This document shows, piece after piece, positions 63,575 through 64,000 of a stretch of DNA of 64,000 bases. The stretch spans positions 372,001 through 436,000 of the forward strand of contig OZ025668.1 of NCBI GenBank assembly GCA_964019335.1, given 5' to 3'. The position numbers and the translations under genes were made by a program. The notes beneath the pieces are model-generated. The model ran no database searches, was not told where the DNA came from, and saw nothing but the letters and a program-made list of their open reading frames with translations. Source of the DNA: Diplonema japonicum (lineage: Eukaryota > Euglenozoa > Diplonemea > Diplonemida > Diplonemidae). Each line of letters starts with the position of its first letter. The stretch's first letter is position 1.

Positions 63575-64000
63575 TCATCTAGTGTTTGATCCCTTCTGTC
63601 GTGGTAGTGCCTTAGGCCCGTCGTAGTATCTTTTCAGCAGCTTGGGCGTGAAACCAACTAGCGAGTTGTTGAGGATGCAATGAGTTCGTAACTGTTCCTC
63701 TAGGATAGGGTGGGTGACCTTCGGGGTTGCGAAGACCGGACGAGTGGAGTACCCAGTGATGGGTTGGCTGTGGAGCCCTAGGGTACGCAAAGAGTGTACT
63801 GATTTCCTAGGTTCTGCTGGAATCAGGTGACTCCCCGTGCCTTTTTGGTGAATCCTGTCCAAAACTCTTAGGATTCCGCCGATTTTTCTTGCCCAGCTCG
63901 CTAGGTCTTCACCCTCCATGTGGATCCTTTCTGTTGCAATTAGGTCGACCGCAAGTTCCGCCTTGGACACCTGCCCACCGTCCTTGCCCCACTTGAGGGC
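63575..64000 (-). CDS. partial unknown ORF, cut by the window edge
   Basis: The frame is open from the window end to a stop at 63575; 141 codons are visible and its start lies outside. The visible part (e.g. KAELAVDLIATERIHMEGED; HPILEEQLRTHCILNNSLVG) has no low complexity and normal codon use. I recognise no family. The lack of an A-rich setting and the adjacent dispersed repeat leave open that it belongs to a mobile element. Confidence 0.45.
   Translation of the reverse strand, partial: ALKWGKDGGQVSKAELAVDLIATERIHMEGEDLASWARKIGGILRVLDRIHQKGTGSHLIPAEPRKSVHSLRTLGLHSQPITGYSTRPVFATPKVTHPILEEQLRTHCILNNSLVGFTPKLLKRYYDGPKALPRQKGSNTR

Noticed and set aside
1-64000. tRNA, rRNA, snRNA, SL RNA genes and CRISPR arrays
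   Set aside because: No cloverleaf with a GTTCGAAT-type arm, no rRNA core, and no direct-repeat/spacer array recognised; a small RNA gene could still be missed by eye.

Overview
This window is nuclear DNA from a single-celled eukaryote. The evidence is short GT-AG introns in several genes, ciliary and centriolar genes, an mRNA-decapping scaffold (EDC4/Ge-1), MIF4G translation factors, and intergenic DNA made largely of A/T homopolymers with poly-G runs. TAA and TGA serve as stops, so the code looks standard. All 24 probable host genes lie on the minus strand; the only plus-strand protein relic is a decayed piggyBac transposase. Several start codons are preceded by a pyrimidine tract plus AG. 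Co-directional genes, possible trans-splice acceptors, few very short cis-introns, tandem paralogues and an Rnl5-type RNA ligase together would fit a euglenozoan of diplonemid type. That placement is inference; dinoflagellate relatives also have co-directional gene arrays.

Layout. 1-2683: gene-poor, with a palindromic MITE-like element. 2684-16542: CAMK/DAPK-like kinase, kinesin, 3.7 kb of low-complexity DNA, PHO80-type cyclin, and a four-domain calcium channel of 1581 residues. 16543-18603: piggyBac element with 13-bp terminal repeats and TTAA flanks. 18604-22690: membrane-anchored PH-like protein and a nine-exon EDC4 homologue. 22700-31060: tandem duplication carrying two secreted sushi/WSC-domain proteins, with a different palindromic insertion at the same site in each unit. 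31130-39779: RS-rich protein (five exons), RING/TRAF/MATH protein, MFS transporter, nu-class glutathione transferase, isovaleryl-CoA dehydrogenase (three exons). 40178-45967: CEP76, a possible ciliary protein, an Rnl5-family RNA ligase and a small unknown protein. 45968-51148: 5.2 kb of low-complexity DNA with short dispersed repeats. 51149-60053: five MIF4G-domain genes in a row, three of them recent mosaic duplicates. 61068-63147: a protein with several RanBP2/NZF zinc fingers and a FYVE finger (three exons). 63575-64000: an ORF cut by the window edge.

How the genes relate. Post-transcriptional functions are prominent: EDC4, five MIF4G proteins, an RS protein and an RNA ligase. This would suit an organism that regulates mRNAs more than promoters, though the window cannot prove it. 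CEP76 and its neighbour point to a ciliated cell, the FYVE/NZF protein to endosomal ubiquitin sorting, and the dehydrogenase to leucine breakdown in mitochondria. Splice sites were placed by hand from reading frame and GT-AG signals, and protein families were recognised by eye; no database search was possible.
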